This document shows, one piece after another, positions 18,289 to 28,006 of a stretch of 64,000 nucleotides of DNA. Both the position numbers and the translations under genes were made by a program. This DNA is from Pycnococcus provasolii (Eukaryota; Chlorophyta; Pseudoscourfieldiophyceae; Pseudoscourfieldiales; Pycnococcaceae). The notes beneath the pieces are model-generated. The model did not search any database. It was not told where the DNA came from and saw only the letters and a list, made by a program, of their open reading frames with translations. The stretch's first letter is position 1. The number at the start of each line of letters is the position of its first letter. The stretch is from positions 496,001 to 560,000 of the forward strand of contig OW568863.1 of assembly GCA_938743325.2 (NCBI GenBank), in the 5' to 3' direction.

Positions 18289-21200
18289 CTCAGCCTGCGA
18301 TCGGCGTGCCCCGGCCGCTATCGCCATCGCACCCGCAAAGTGCTGCATGGCCAGTCGGCGTGGCAGGCTGTCATCCGCGTAGTTGTACGCGAGCTGAAGC
18401 ACCTGGTCCGGCTGCCGGGCGATGGTGTTTAGATGCACTCGAAGAAATGTTCGCATGTCGCGCATTTTCTCAACCATCGTCTGGCGTGCCCCACTTGCCC
18501 ATTGGTGGAACTCGCGAACGAGATCTGACTCCTCGGTGGATGCACCGGGTGAGCTCGAATCGGGAAGTGGATACAACCTCGCTCGATCCCCCACCACAGC
18601 TCCGGGAGCGAGGGCGCGCCCCGTTGTCGTTGACGCGTCGAGCGTGCCGAGCATGGCATCCATGTCGCGGATGAGTTCCGCACCGAACCCCAGCAGCACC
18701 TTGCCCGCGACGAACGATAGGTCGGTGAACAGAGCGCAAAGCTTCTCAAAGCGGCGCATGAGAAGGAGCAAACGTGGGCCCTCGCGCACCGCCACGATAA
18801 GACGGTGATCCTCAAGGTCAGTCTCGGACATGTCCATCGGCAGAGGCGCATGTTCAGGTGGATCGAGAACGTGTCCCATCCCCGCGAAAGCGATGCGCTC
18901 TGGACGACGGCCGTCGTTTCGCGTCAGGAAGTGTTGAGCTCGGCTGTGGCACGTTTTCAGCGTGGAGTCGTTCTCTCCCACGAAATGCTGGATCAGAATG
19001 CCGACGATGCGCTGCAGAGCGATGGGATGAGCGAGGCTGTATCGCTTATAAACGACGTCATGCGCAGTCGCGTGAGTCATTTGGATGACGCCGGATATGG
19101 GACCACGAATGACAAAGTGCAGGCGTCGCAGGAGGCGAGGGAGCACGATCGCGTCGAAGTGCTTCGGGGCCACGGGGGCGTGCGCGAGGCGGCAGAGATT
19201 CTTCAAGTCGGAAATTGCGAGTCCGCCGCGAACGATTGCAAGACAAGAGAGCATCGTAGATACTGTCTCACGTCCGAAAAGGTGCTCTGCGTCGTCGAGT
19301 ACAGATTCGAGAGCCTCGGATATGGTTACCGGGATACGCTCCACATCCGATGGAGTCATCTTCACGTGCCACATGTGTGCCATCTCCTCGCTGATCAGAG
19401 AGCAGAACATCCCACGGCCCATGTCAAACTTCGACGTGAGCGCAGTTTGGTGCAGTTCGGGCAGCGTCGTGGAGGACAGCTTTAGAACACGTTGCGAAAA
19501 TGCCTTGCGCTCGTGGTACGGCAGTGGCTCTAGCGGCACAGCGCAGGCAAATGCGCTGGGCGAGCCCATCTGGCTCGCCATCAGCTGAATTCGTCTCTGT
19601 CGTTCGTGAACCAATCGCGTCAGCGCCGAATTGGCGTAACCCCCCTGCAAATCCGCCGAAGCGCTGTCGTCCCCCTTCTGACCTCCTCCCTTGATCAAGT
19701 TGAATGTTCGCTTCGACACTTCCATGGCATTCTCGGCTGTTGGATTGGCGGCGGATTTGATTGAGGCGGCCTTCGATATCGCCTGTGCGGTATGTTCCGA
19801 TGCACTGCTGCTACCGCCGCCGCCACCACCATGCTTCGGTAGCTCCGCGACGGACAGGATAAACTGCACGCCAAATGGCATTTCATCCTCGGGGGGAAGC
19901 CATGACAGGCACGCGGGATTGTCGATTTCATCATACCCGTCGATGAGAATCGCAATGCGCCGGTTGCGTCTAGAAACGACAGCGCGGAGCATCGCGTGCA
20001 GCGTGAAAACGAGATCCTGCGCGTGACCAGGCAGAGAAATATTTGCGAGATCTGGGCAGTTTTCTGCAATCGCGAAGACGAGCGATCGCATCACGCTCTC
20101 AACACTTCGCGACGTGCCGCCCTTCACGCTCGCAACGCCGACGAACAGGGAAATGATGACGATGTCTTCGACGTCGGAATACTCGTGCAGGAGATCGCGG
20201 CTGCATGCCATCATAATGGTGCTGCACCCCGATCCAGGTTTGCCGGTGAAAATGAGAACGGGCGGCCTCCCGAGCTTGACGCATCGCTTGATTGCACGCT
20301 CCTCGCCTCGTCGACGGAACATCATAGGCGTGATCGTGTGGCGCAACCCGAACATCGCCGGTGTTTCCAGCGCCACCGCACGGTGCAGTGTAATTGACGG
20401 GTCGATTTCCGCGTCGACTAAGTCCCAGATATCCTGCATCACCTTCTGTGCAAAGTCCCTCTCGAGGCTGCCGCAGTAACCTCGTGGCGATGCGCACGGC
20501 GCACATCCGAATTCTCCCATCGGAGCGCCACGAACGCCCAGCCGTGGACCGCTCGCCGTCACGTCGGGATGATTATCACCGAGTCCCTCGTTCCTTCGCA
20601 CGGAAGACGCGTACGCCTTCTGTGCGGGCGTTGGCCGAAGCTCGCCAACGTACGTACACCTGTACGTGCGCACGTGTGTCGTTGGATGCGCGTATACCGC
20701 GCTGAACAGCTCCGCGACTCGTCCCACGTCGCCTTGCGAGGATGCGTAGAAATGCCGCGAGGCTGGCGTTCCCACAACGCTTGACTCGAACGTGCGATCT
20801 CGGGCGTAGACGAACGTGTGAAATGGCGCTTCTAGTTTCTCAACGCGTACCTTTGCATTATTCCCTCGCGCCGCAGCTTTCGCGGCAGCAGTCGCATGCT
20901 CCGCCTTAAGATCCAGTTCGCCGGGTTCTACCGTCTTCTTTTGATTGCGAGGTTGCAGCAGCGAGGATGTCGAGCTTCCCTTGAGACTTTTCTGGGAATT
21001 GAGCGATATTTTGCGCGTAGAATTCTCGGCGCCACCACCTGCTTCGTTCTCGTCGTCGTCGTCGCCGTCGCCCACCTCCGGCATGAAGTGAAGAGGTGAT
21101 TTGTGCAGCCCAAGCATTTGAATGAGTTCGATTTCAGTTTGCGAGTGCCGATCGGGTGGCACGACTCTCAGCCAGTCAACCTTGTCGTCGCGTGCAAGGT

Positions 21201-22251
21201 CGTGCCTGGAATCTTTTGCCCAACGACGCATGTCCTCCTGATTCTCCCTCGCGCTCGCTCCATCCTCCGCGTGGTCGGACCACAGGTGTATGTGCACACA
21301 GCCAGACTTTTTGCACGCCTCCGTTACCTGAGCAGCGGACGAACTTCTTGCCCTTGGCCAGTGCGTGCGAAGGTCCACGGGGAGAAGGCGCACGCGCCTA
21401 TGTCGAAGGCGTCGCTGCAGCGCAGGAAAGATGCGTGAGTGCAGCATCTCACGTTCTCCGTCGTGCGTCGGTCCACTCGTGATGAGCACGGGGAGCTGCA
21501 CGTAGCCGTCGTCGTCGCTGCTTAAGAATGGCGCAAGGCCAAGCCGCCTGACGGGGTCCTGCTTCGGCGGCGCGTCGTGACGCGGCAAGTGTCTCGTTTG
21601 CCTGATCATGTACCCAGGTCGAGGTACGTTGGCGACGAGAATGCCATCTCGGCGCAGCTCGGTGAAGGAGTCATACACCGGCTGCGTCGGCGCGACAGGT
21701 GCGCTGTACACGACGACGCGCGCGTTGAGTTCGTTCACCAGCGCTTCCAGCCTGTACGCGTCGCCCTCCGCGTCGCGTCCTCCGACGCTCATTTTGAGTT
21801 CGGTCACGGACCACCCTTCGTCGCGAAGTCGCTGCGCCCTTCCGGCTGTAACAGACGCGTACCCGCTCTTGTTGTGTTTGACGTCAATGACGACGATCGC
21901 CGACTTTGTTTTCGCGGGTGCCGGCGTGGACGTGGACGGCTTGTCGAGCTCGGACGCGTTCCTTGCCATTTTTCTGGTTGACGCCGATATCGAGTCTCCG
22001 TCTGCAACTTTCGAAAGCGACTTTCTACTTGAGAAGAACGACGTGAACGACTTCCTCGACATGGACATGGACATCGACATCGACACGAAAGAGCTGTTTC
22101 CTCCTCCTTGGTCATTGCCACCATCTTCATCAGCTTCTTCATCATAACGACCTTTACCACCCTTACCACCAGAGGAGGAGGATGAGGTGGTTTTCACAGC
22201 ACCACCAAGAGCTCCTCTTGATGATGATGAGGAGGAGGCGGCCGCCCCCAT
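16042..22251 (-). CDS. DUF4062-NACHT-WD40 STAND protein, probably myristoylated
   Basis: The intronless frame encodes 2069 residues. The start MGAAASSSSSSR fits an N-myristoylation signal (Gly2, Ser6). Residues about 110-220 form a Rossmann/TIR-like segment (SAIVVIDVKHNK). Residues about 245-340 resemble DUF4062 (VLITSGPTHDGEREMLHSRI), as in NPHP3, NWD1 and TEP1. The NTPase starts near residue 665: PVLIFTGKPGSGCSTIMM with Walker B IAILIDGYDEID. The Walker A lysine is Cys (TGC). A winged-helix-like region, a long helical part and a 12-Gly run follow. About 14 WD40 repeats from residue 1385 to the end are consistent with two propellers (for example GHTDRVTCCAISTDG, SGSSDCTMRMWDL). STAND proteins are signal-responsive scaffolds that oligomerise on nucleotide binding. 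The ligand and role of this one are unknown: TEP1/NPHP3/NWD1-like in architecture, not demonstrably orthologous. Confidence 0.9.
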
Positions 22252-23161
22252 GAAAACACAGTCTGTGAGAGCCTCTGTCCCTGAGACTCAGCCACTTCAC
22301 TGAGACTCACTCAGCCACTTCACTTCACTTCACTCACAGAGCACAGAGCACAGGCTATTAAAACAGGTACTAGTACTACTGAGAACTGCGAAGTAGGCAA
22401 TGCGAAGACTAGCAATGCCAACGCAAGCGAGAGAGACTGAGATTAATGGTATGGCCGCCGAACGGGGTGGGATGGAACTCCCTGGGGCCCAAACGGAACT
22501 GGTTGCGTGTTAACCAGTGGGGTGCACCGGAAAGGTCAAAGTCAATGTGGTGGGGGCAGCGGACCCTTAAGGTAAAAAAAACTTTAAGGGAAACGACCAA
22601 GACCTCTGAGAGGTTGACCATGTTCAAAAAACACCTGGGCAACGCTCTTGGGCAACGTTTTTATACAGGCTGACAGGCTACGAGTACCTTTAGGGAGGTT
22701 GGGTTAGGGTTTAAGGGTTAGGGTTTAAGAGTTAGGGTTTAAGAGTTAGGGTTAGGGTTAGGGTTAGGGTGGTTAGGGTTTAAGGGTTAGGGTTGTTAGG
22801 GTGGTTGGGTTAGGGTTTAAGGGTTAGGGTGGTTGGGTTAAGGTTAGGGTTGTTGGGTTATTAGGCACCTCCCTGTTCTCCTGGAGGTGGAGGGGGGGGG
22901 GGGGGTGGCCCTGATCTTGCCCCGGGCCCGGGCTGCCGGGGGCGGGCCCGGGAGATCTCGCGTGGGATGAGCCTCACCTCTGACCTCACAGCCAGCCCCC
23001 TGACAATACCTGGCAGCCTGGGTTGTCGCCCGCCGCCTGGCCCAGGTCCAGGTGGGGGATCCCATCTTCCCCATCTTCGAAGGCTCGCTCCCCTCCGTCA
23101 CCACGCATCGGTTCATCACTTCTCTCAGTGCGTTTATTTCTCTCCCCTTTATCTCCTCACC
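22252..23161. other. Divergent promoter, NACHT-WD40 / IGPS
   Basis: It holds a direct-repeat patch rich in CACTTCACT (about 22295-22345), a 170-bp telomere-like array (22690-22862) and a palindromic CCCGGGCCCGGG-rich block (22890-22965). A frame open upstream of the IGPS ATG crosses the GC block but lacks coding character. Confidence 0.6.
22690..22862 (+). repeat. Interstitial telomere-like array
   Basis: A mixture of TTAGGG, TTTAAGGG and GGTTGGG units runs for about 170 bp on the plus strand, ending about 300 bp before the IGPS ATG. It is the longest such tract in the window. Confidence 0.9.
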
Positions 23162-24334
23162 ATGCCTCCTGTGTGTATGCGTCTCTCTCGTGCTGGTGCT
23201 CATTGTGGTGCTGCTGCTCGTCATCCTTCTCGTCGTCGTTCTCCTTCTGCTGGAGAAAGAGGGCTTCTGAGAGGGCTGGATCAGTCGTCGTCATCGTCGT
23301 CTTCGTCGTCATTTGGTTTTGCTTTTGTGTGCCGTGCGACGACAGAAGAGTCAGAGTCCATGTCGGCTTCGAAGGAGACAGGTCTTCCGAAGGGAGAGTC
23401 TTCCGAAGAGGAGGAGGAGGAGGTGTTCATCCGTCGTCGGCCGCCGCACGGACGTCCGAGAAACCCGTGCGGACCTATCGACTTCGTCGTCACCGACTAC
23501 GTTGAGGAGAACGAACCGCGTAACATCCTTGAGGAAATCGTCTGGTACAAGGACACGGAAATCGCCGCAAGGAAGGAAGCCATGCCACTCACGCGCCTGG
23601 CGGCGGGAGTCAAAAAGGCACCGCCGCCGCGCGACTTCCTCGCGGCACTCAAGAACACATACAAGGAAACCAACCAGCCCGCGCTCATCGCAGAGGTGAA
23701 AAAGGCGAGCCCGAGCAAGGGTGTCATCCAGCCCAACTTTGACCCCGTACGCATCGCAAAGGCGTACGAGGCGGGTGGCGCAACGTGCCTGAGCGTGCTC
23801 ACGGACGAAAAATTCTTCCAGGGAAGCTTCAGCTACCTGCGTGAGATTCGAGCCGCCGGAGTGACGTGCCCGCTGCTCTGCAAGGAGTTCGTCGTCGAGC
23901 CGTACCAGGTATTCCTCGCGCGATTCTACGGCGCAGACGCCATCCTGCTCATCGCCGCCGTGCTGCCGAACAGCGACCTCGCATACCTCCTGAAGGTTGT
24001 GAAAAGCCTGGGCATGACCGCTCTCGTGGAGGTGCACACCGAAGGCGAGCTCGAGCGCGTGCTTTCGATACCTGAGGTGGAGCTCGTGGGTATCAATAAT
24101 CGCGACCTGGGCACATTCGAGGTGACGCTGGAGACGACGAAGCGTATCATGGAGAGTAAGCAGGGGCAGGAGTGCAAGGACCGCGACTTGGTGGTTGTGG
24201 GTGAGAGCGGCATCTTCACGCTCGACGACGTCAACTTCACACAAGAATGTGGATGCCGTTCCATTTTGGTGGGTGAGAGCTTGGTGAAGGAGAACGACCC
24301 GGAGACGGCTATCAAGACTTTGTTTGGAAGGTGA
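23162..24334 (+). CDS. IGPS: Indole-3-glycerol-phosphate synthase, plastid
   Basis: The enzyme converts CDRP to indole-3-glycerol phosphate in tryptophan synthesis. From the chosen ATG (MPPVCMRLSRAGAH) the product is 390 residues. The first about 65 are Arg/Ser-rich with few acids, which suits a plastid transit peptide. An acidic linker (SSEEEEEE) follows, then a complete (beta/alpha)8 barrel. Catalytic motifs are all present: IAEVKKASPSKG (Lys and the SPS loop), CPLLCKEFVVEPYQ, ALVEVHTEGELERVL, VGINNRDLGTFEVTL and VVVGESGIFTLDD, with phosphate-loop ILVGESLVKENDPE. The pattern follows green-plant plastid IGPS rather than the fungal trifunctional enzyme. The frame is open 65 codons further upstream, but that part reads through GC-rich spacer. 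Confidence 0.95.
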   Translation: MPPVCMRLSRAGAHCGAAARHPSRRRSPSAGERGLLRGLDQSSSSSSSSSFGFAFVCRATTEESESMSASKETGLPKGESSEEEEEEVFIRRRPPHGRPRNPCGPIDFVVTDYVEENEPRNILEEIVWYKDTEIAARKEAMPLTRLAAGVKKAPPPRDFLAALKNTYKETNQPALIAEVKKASPSKGVIQPNFDPVRIAKAYEAGGATCLSVLTDEKFFQGSFSYLREIRAAGVTCPLLCKEFVVEPYQVFLARFYGADAILLIAAVLPNSDLAYLLKVVKSLGMTALVEVHTEGELERVLSIPEVELVGINNRDLGTFEVTLETTKRIMESKQGQECKDRDLVVVGESGIFTLDDVNFTQECGCRSILVGESLVKENDPETAIKTLFGR

Positions 24335-24464
24335 AAGGAACGTTTGTGGTTTTCTTTATTGAAGAGAATTTGTAACACACACACACGCTCAAAGTTTTTC
24401 CTTTCTTTTCATCAACTGCAACAGCGGTGCGAACATCGTCGATTCGATTTTTTTCTTAGCCTTA

Positions 24465-24602
24465 CTACTTGGGAATCTGCGCTGCGGCGTGTCCCTTTTT
24501 GACCCAGTGGAATACAGGTTCCGTGCAGACTGGCACGCAGTTGGGCATGTGCGGGCAGCAAGGAACATATTCAAGGCTGTTGTACGCGGAGTCACCCTTC
24601 CC
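24465..24602 (-). CDS. Candidate terminal exon, small Cys-rich protein
   Basis: On the minus strand an acceptor-like CTTCATCGCAG (24603 and upstream) precedes 45 codons and a TAG. The encoded piece has closely spaced cysteines (YVPCCPHMPNCVPVC) and ends VFHWVKKGHAAAQIPK. Codons favour G/C in third position, as in neighbouring genes. I do not recognise the family and could not identify the upstream exon or start. The opposite strand is also open here, so the call is tentative; it would be a partial gene model with exons between about 24650 and 25000. Confidence 0.35.
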   Translation of the reverse strand, partial: GKGDSAYNSLEYVPCCPHMPNCVPVCTEPVFHWVKKGHAAAQIPK

Positions 24603-25309
24603 CTGCGATGAAGATGAGGTTTTTGAGGTACAGAGTGGGACGTATGGGATGGTGAGTTTAATATTGTGCTTGCTTGTCGCGTCGTTGACGTCACTTCCCA
24701 CCACATCGCAATGCAAACCCTCCTTTTACGAGTAGTGCACTTATCATCACACACACGCCTGATTTTCATGTAAAAGGAAAACCAGGTACGACGCGTGACT
24801 GCGCGACGCACGCGTGTCTCTCTCTCGTGCAAATAGCAGCTAAAAAGGGAAAACGAAGGCAAAGATGAAAGCTTGTGTGGGAAGGATAGGTCACGTAACT
24901 CCTTGTCTCCTCATGAAGGTTCGCCCAAAACCCAAAAACCAACGCCACCAAACACCACCCACCACCCCATTTCACTCATATTTTTTGATAAGATGACACA
25001 AAAACACAGAACACAGAACACAAAGAACACAAACGTACGTCGTTTGCTGCTTTGCGTGCGTGGTATTCCCAGGCCTGATCAGGAATTTCGTTGTGTGCCG
25101 CGACCGCCCACAGATTCGGACCACTGGACTCGAGAGGATTCGGACCGCCCGCCATTATAATAAAAACTTCCAGAATGAACGGAAACGCACAGGTAACGCT
25201 CCTCCACCTCGAAAAGGTCCAGACTCCAGGGAACGTTCTAGGGGAAACGCCAAAAAGGGGGGGGAGAGAGTTCTGGTTCTGCGGTGAATCCCAAAGAATT
25301 CACGGGAGG

Positions 25310-25403
25310 CAGAACCCCGTAAACCCGTAACCGGAAAACCCGACCTCCGAACCCTACCCGACCTCCGAACCCGTAACCCTAACCCGTAACCCTAACCCTA
25401 ACT
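25310..25403. promoter_or_regulatory. Telomere-like CCCTAA tract upstream of EF-hand gene
   Basis: Degenerate AACCCGTAACC and exact AACCCTAACCCTAAC words lie about 150 bp before the ATG at 25552. Confidence 0.5.
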
Positions 25404-25551
25404 CAGAGCCCCCTTGCTTTTGCGTGGTTGACTTTCTTGCCCCTCCCTCTCCCCTGAGGCCTTGATTGAGGGGCAAGCTTTGCTTTGCGGCCGCGTGTAC
25501 TTTACCAATATATTTGAACCCTTGCTTGCCATTTCGGATTTCGAAAGAAAC

Positions 25552-26103
25552 ATGGGCGTTGCTGACCGTTCTCACAAGTCTCGTGGACGCCTCGCGTTCG
25601 TGCCTGACGAAGAACTCGCTGACCAGTGGCCGTACTTAACGCGAGAACAAGTGCTCGCATTCAGGGAAACGTTCAACCTCTTCGACAAAGATGGAGGAGG
25701 ATCCATCAACGTTTCGGAAATTGGGGACGTGCTCAGAGCTCTCGGGCAAAAACCAACGAAACAAGAACTTGCACAGATGGTCAAGGAGGTGGACGCCGAC
25801 GGGTCTGGGGACGTCGACTTTGCGGAATTTCTCGCCATGATGCTCCGCAAAATCGACGAGGCGGACGTCGTCAAGGAACTCAGGAACGTATTCAGCGTCT
25901 TTGACAAGGACTCAAGTGGAACCATCGACCTCGAGGAGCTTAGGACAGCAATCAGGGCTATCGGAGAGGCGTTGACCGACGAGGACATCGAAACGTGCAT
26001 GGAGCTTGCTGACACCTCAGGCGACGGAGAGGTGGACTACGACGAGTTCATTCACTTCATCATGAGAGAGGATGAGGATGACAGCGACGAAGACGGCGAC
26101 TAA
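25552..26103 (+). CDS. Calmodulin/centrin-like four-EF-hand protein
   Basis: The product is 183 residues from the ATG at 25552. Four complete calcium loops are present: [36 protein letters not shown] and [12 protein letters not shown]. Every loop has Asp at position 1, Gly at 6 and Glu at 12. The first pair is followed by the CaM-like EFLAMMLRK and a central linker. The family is a small calcium sensor. A 38-residue N-terminal extension and an acidic tail ([11 protein letters not shown]) differ from canonical calmodulin (149 residues). They leave centrin, calmodulin-like or an axonemal EF-hand protein as alternatives. It could in principle pair with Sfi1-type repeats such as those encoded at the left edge. 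AATAAA occurs shortly after the stop (26161). Confidence 0.88.
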   Translation: MGVADRSHKSRGRLAFVPDEELADQWPYLTREQVLAFRETFNLFDKDGGGSINVSEIGDVLRALGQKPTKQELAQMVKEVDADGSGDVDFAEFLAMMLRKIDEADVVKELRNVFSVFDKDSSGTIDLEELRTAIRAIGEALTDEDIETCMELADTSGDGEVDYDEFIHFIMREDEDDSDEDGD

Positions 26104-26238
26104 TGTCGGCTCATGTCAAATGGAATACTACTGTGCCTGTACAACAACAACAATACAATAGAATAAAGTAAGAACCTTGTGACTATATAAGATTTGTAAG
26201 TTTTGCTTCAAAATTACACATTCAGAAATATAAAACTC

Positions 26239-27744
26239 TCACCACACTTCACCGTCCATCTGCTGATGGAGTGGTGAGGGCTTCTGCTCCATTCTCTCGT
26301 TCCAGTTGAGGCAGCGCGCCAGCGAAGCGAACCAATCTGAAGTCGCCTCAGAACGGTTCACCGTCAGCATCGGATGCTCGCTCATCTGTATGCGAATCAT
26401 GTCACCTCTCTCAAGTGCCACCTGCTCGTTGGAACCGTCGAACGAGACGCACGCGTTGTTTCTGCTGTAAGATGGTACCCTGAGCTCAATCTCCGCACTG
26501 TCAGGCAAAACGACGGGGCGGAAGCTCAGGCTGTGTGGACAAATGGGTGTGAAGAGAATGCAAGGGACGTTCGGGTGAACCATCGAGCCGCCGGCGGATG
26601 CGTTGTACGCCGTACTTCCCGTTGGCGTGGAGATGAGAACGCCGTCCGCCTGCACCTTGGTGACGAGAACGCCGTCGATGTAGCACTCGAGCATCGTCAG
26701 CGAAGCGGCTGGGCCACGGTCAATCACCACCTCGTTGAGTACCTGGTACTCCTCGGTAGCCGCGATGCCGTTGTCAGGGCTGCGCACCACCGTGCACATG
26801 AGACGCATGCGAAGCGTGATGGGGATGGCACCCTGTGGAACGTCCGGATTCTTTGGCGCGGTGATGGCTGCGCGCGATGCGCCGCCGCGCGCACTTGCCT
26901 CGATGTTGTAACCGTTCGTGTCAACCGCCTCGACAAGAGCGCGCGTCGCCTCGCCGGCTTCGTCCAGCTTGTGCGTCGTCAGAAAGCCGAGCGAGCCACC
27001 CGCGAAGCAGAGGATAGGTGGGCACCCTCCTGGGTACATTTTGCTCGCGTGTAGGATAAGCCCGTCACCTCCAATCGTGACGACAAAGTCTATGAGGTCG
27101 CGCTCGTCTGCTGACTCGCAGAGGTGAACGTGGGAATAACCAGCCATTGCGGAAACGCGCGCGTGTACCTGCGGCTCCAGCCACACCGTGAGCCCCAGCT
27201 CCTCAGATAGGTGTTGCACCATCTCCAGCGTCGGTGGCACGAGTTCGAGCCCAAATCTCTTCAGCACAAGCACGTTTCTTGGTCTGTCTTTCCACATGAG
27301 GTAGATTTGCTGCGTCGTTGCGTGCGCGAAGCTCACCGCCTTGTCGTTCTCCTTGACTGTCTCTCTGCTGCACGACACGCCGTCGCACCTCATGAGGAAG
27401 AGCGACGCCTTTTCGGCCGCGACGAAATGTTCCTCTGATGCCTTTGCCTCAGCCTCTGTCTCTGCTGCGTTGGTTGTCTCCACCTCCACCTCTAGAGGTG
27501 CTGCTGCTGCTGCTGCTGCTGCTGCTGACGACGACGACGACGACGCCTCCTCTAAGGATTTGTCCCCCCCATCTGCAACTTTCCCTCCTACACCTCCTGC
27601 TCCTCCTGATAGTGATGCGAGACAACGCGAGACACGTCGGGCAGGAAAGAAGAATCCACTTTGACAAAAATGTGGAAGTGACTTTGAACCACGACGATTG
27701 ACGAGTGACTTTGAAGCATGACGAGAGGCAAGAGACGGCGCCAT
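26239..27744 (-). CDS. NAD(+) kinase (ATP-NADK), organelle-targeted leader
   Basis: It phosphorylates NAD(H) to NADP(H). It is 501 residues from the ATG at 27744 (a Met 24 codons upstream is less likely). Residues 1-50 are basic, hydroxyl-rich and acid-free (MAPSLASRHASKSL), fitting a plastid or mitochondrial presequence. A Ser/Ala low-complexity linker follows. The kinase core shows FVVTIGGDGLILHASKMY (GGDG active site), FAGGSLGFLTTHKLDE, GVLISTPTGSTAYNASAGGS and FTPICPHSLSFRPVVLPD, all hallmarks of the family. Its tail is convergent with the EF-hand gene, 135 bp apart. Confidence 0.94.
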   Translation of the reverse strand: MAPSLASRHASKSLVNRRGSKSLPHFCQSGFFFPARRVSRCLASLSGGAGGVGGKVADGGDKSLEEASSSSSSAAAAAAAAAPLEVEVETTNAAETEAEAKASEEHFVAAEKASLFLMRCDGVSCSRETVKENDKAVSFAHATTQQIYLMWKDRPRNVLVLKRFGLELVPPTLEMVQHLSEELGLTVWLEPQVHARVSAMAGYSHVHLCESADERDLIDFVVTIGGDGLILHASKMYPGGCPPILCFAGGSLGFLTTHKLDEAGEATRALVEAVDTNGYNIEASARGGASRAAITAPKNPDVPQGAIPITLRMRLMCTVVRSPDNGIAATEEYQVLNEVVIDRGPAASLTMLECYIDGVLVTKVQADGVLISTPTGSTAYNASAGGSMVHPNVPCILFTPICPHSLSFRPVVLPDSAEIELRVPSYSRNNACVSFDGSNEQVALERGDMIRIQMSEHPMLTVNRSEATSDWFASLARCLNWNERMEQKPSPLHQQMDGEVW

Positions 27745-27931
27745 GGCGAGAGAGATATGGGAAATATGAACAGGGCTGTGGGGCCGTTCGTTTCCGGAGG
27801 GAGGGCGTCGGATCACTTGATCTGAGGGGGATGAGATTTTACCCCCAGTGATATTTGAGATTGAATTGATTTTATTGATTGGCGTATGGGTACCGGAGAC
27901 CGGGTCACTGACCTCCCTCCCGACCTCTACT

Positions 27932-27969
27932 TCCTAAGGTAAACTTTACCTCCTAAGGTAAACTTTACG
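27932..27969. repeat. 19-bp tandem duplication
   Basis: Two copies of TCCTAAGGTAAACTTTAC plus one base are in tandem. Each contains an inverted repeat (GGTAAA/TTTACC). They sit between the NADK 5' end and the retroelement remnant. Confidence 0.9.
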
Positions 27970-28006
27970 CTTGTCGACGGTTTGGATGGGCTCGGCATAA
28001 GTACAA

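Larger units (their letters stand above)
24335..25551. other. Spacer between IGPS and the EF-hand gene
   Basis: It contains one probable minus-strand terminal exon (24465-24602, listed separately) and a degenerate CCCTAA tract before the EF-hand gene. A pyrimidine-rich acceptor-like run on the minus strand at about 24840-24870 suggests further upstream exons of the same minus-strand gene, which I could not assemble. Confidence 0.4.

Noticed and set aside
22690-22862. True telomere or chromosome end
   Set aside because: Array is short, degenerate and flanked by housekeeping genes on both sides; interstitial.
23351-24244. 297-codon frame antisense to IGPS
   Set aside because: Shadow of the conserved barrel coding sequence.
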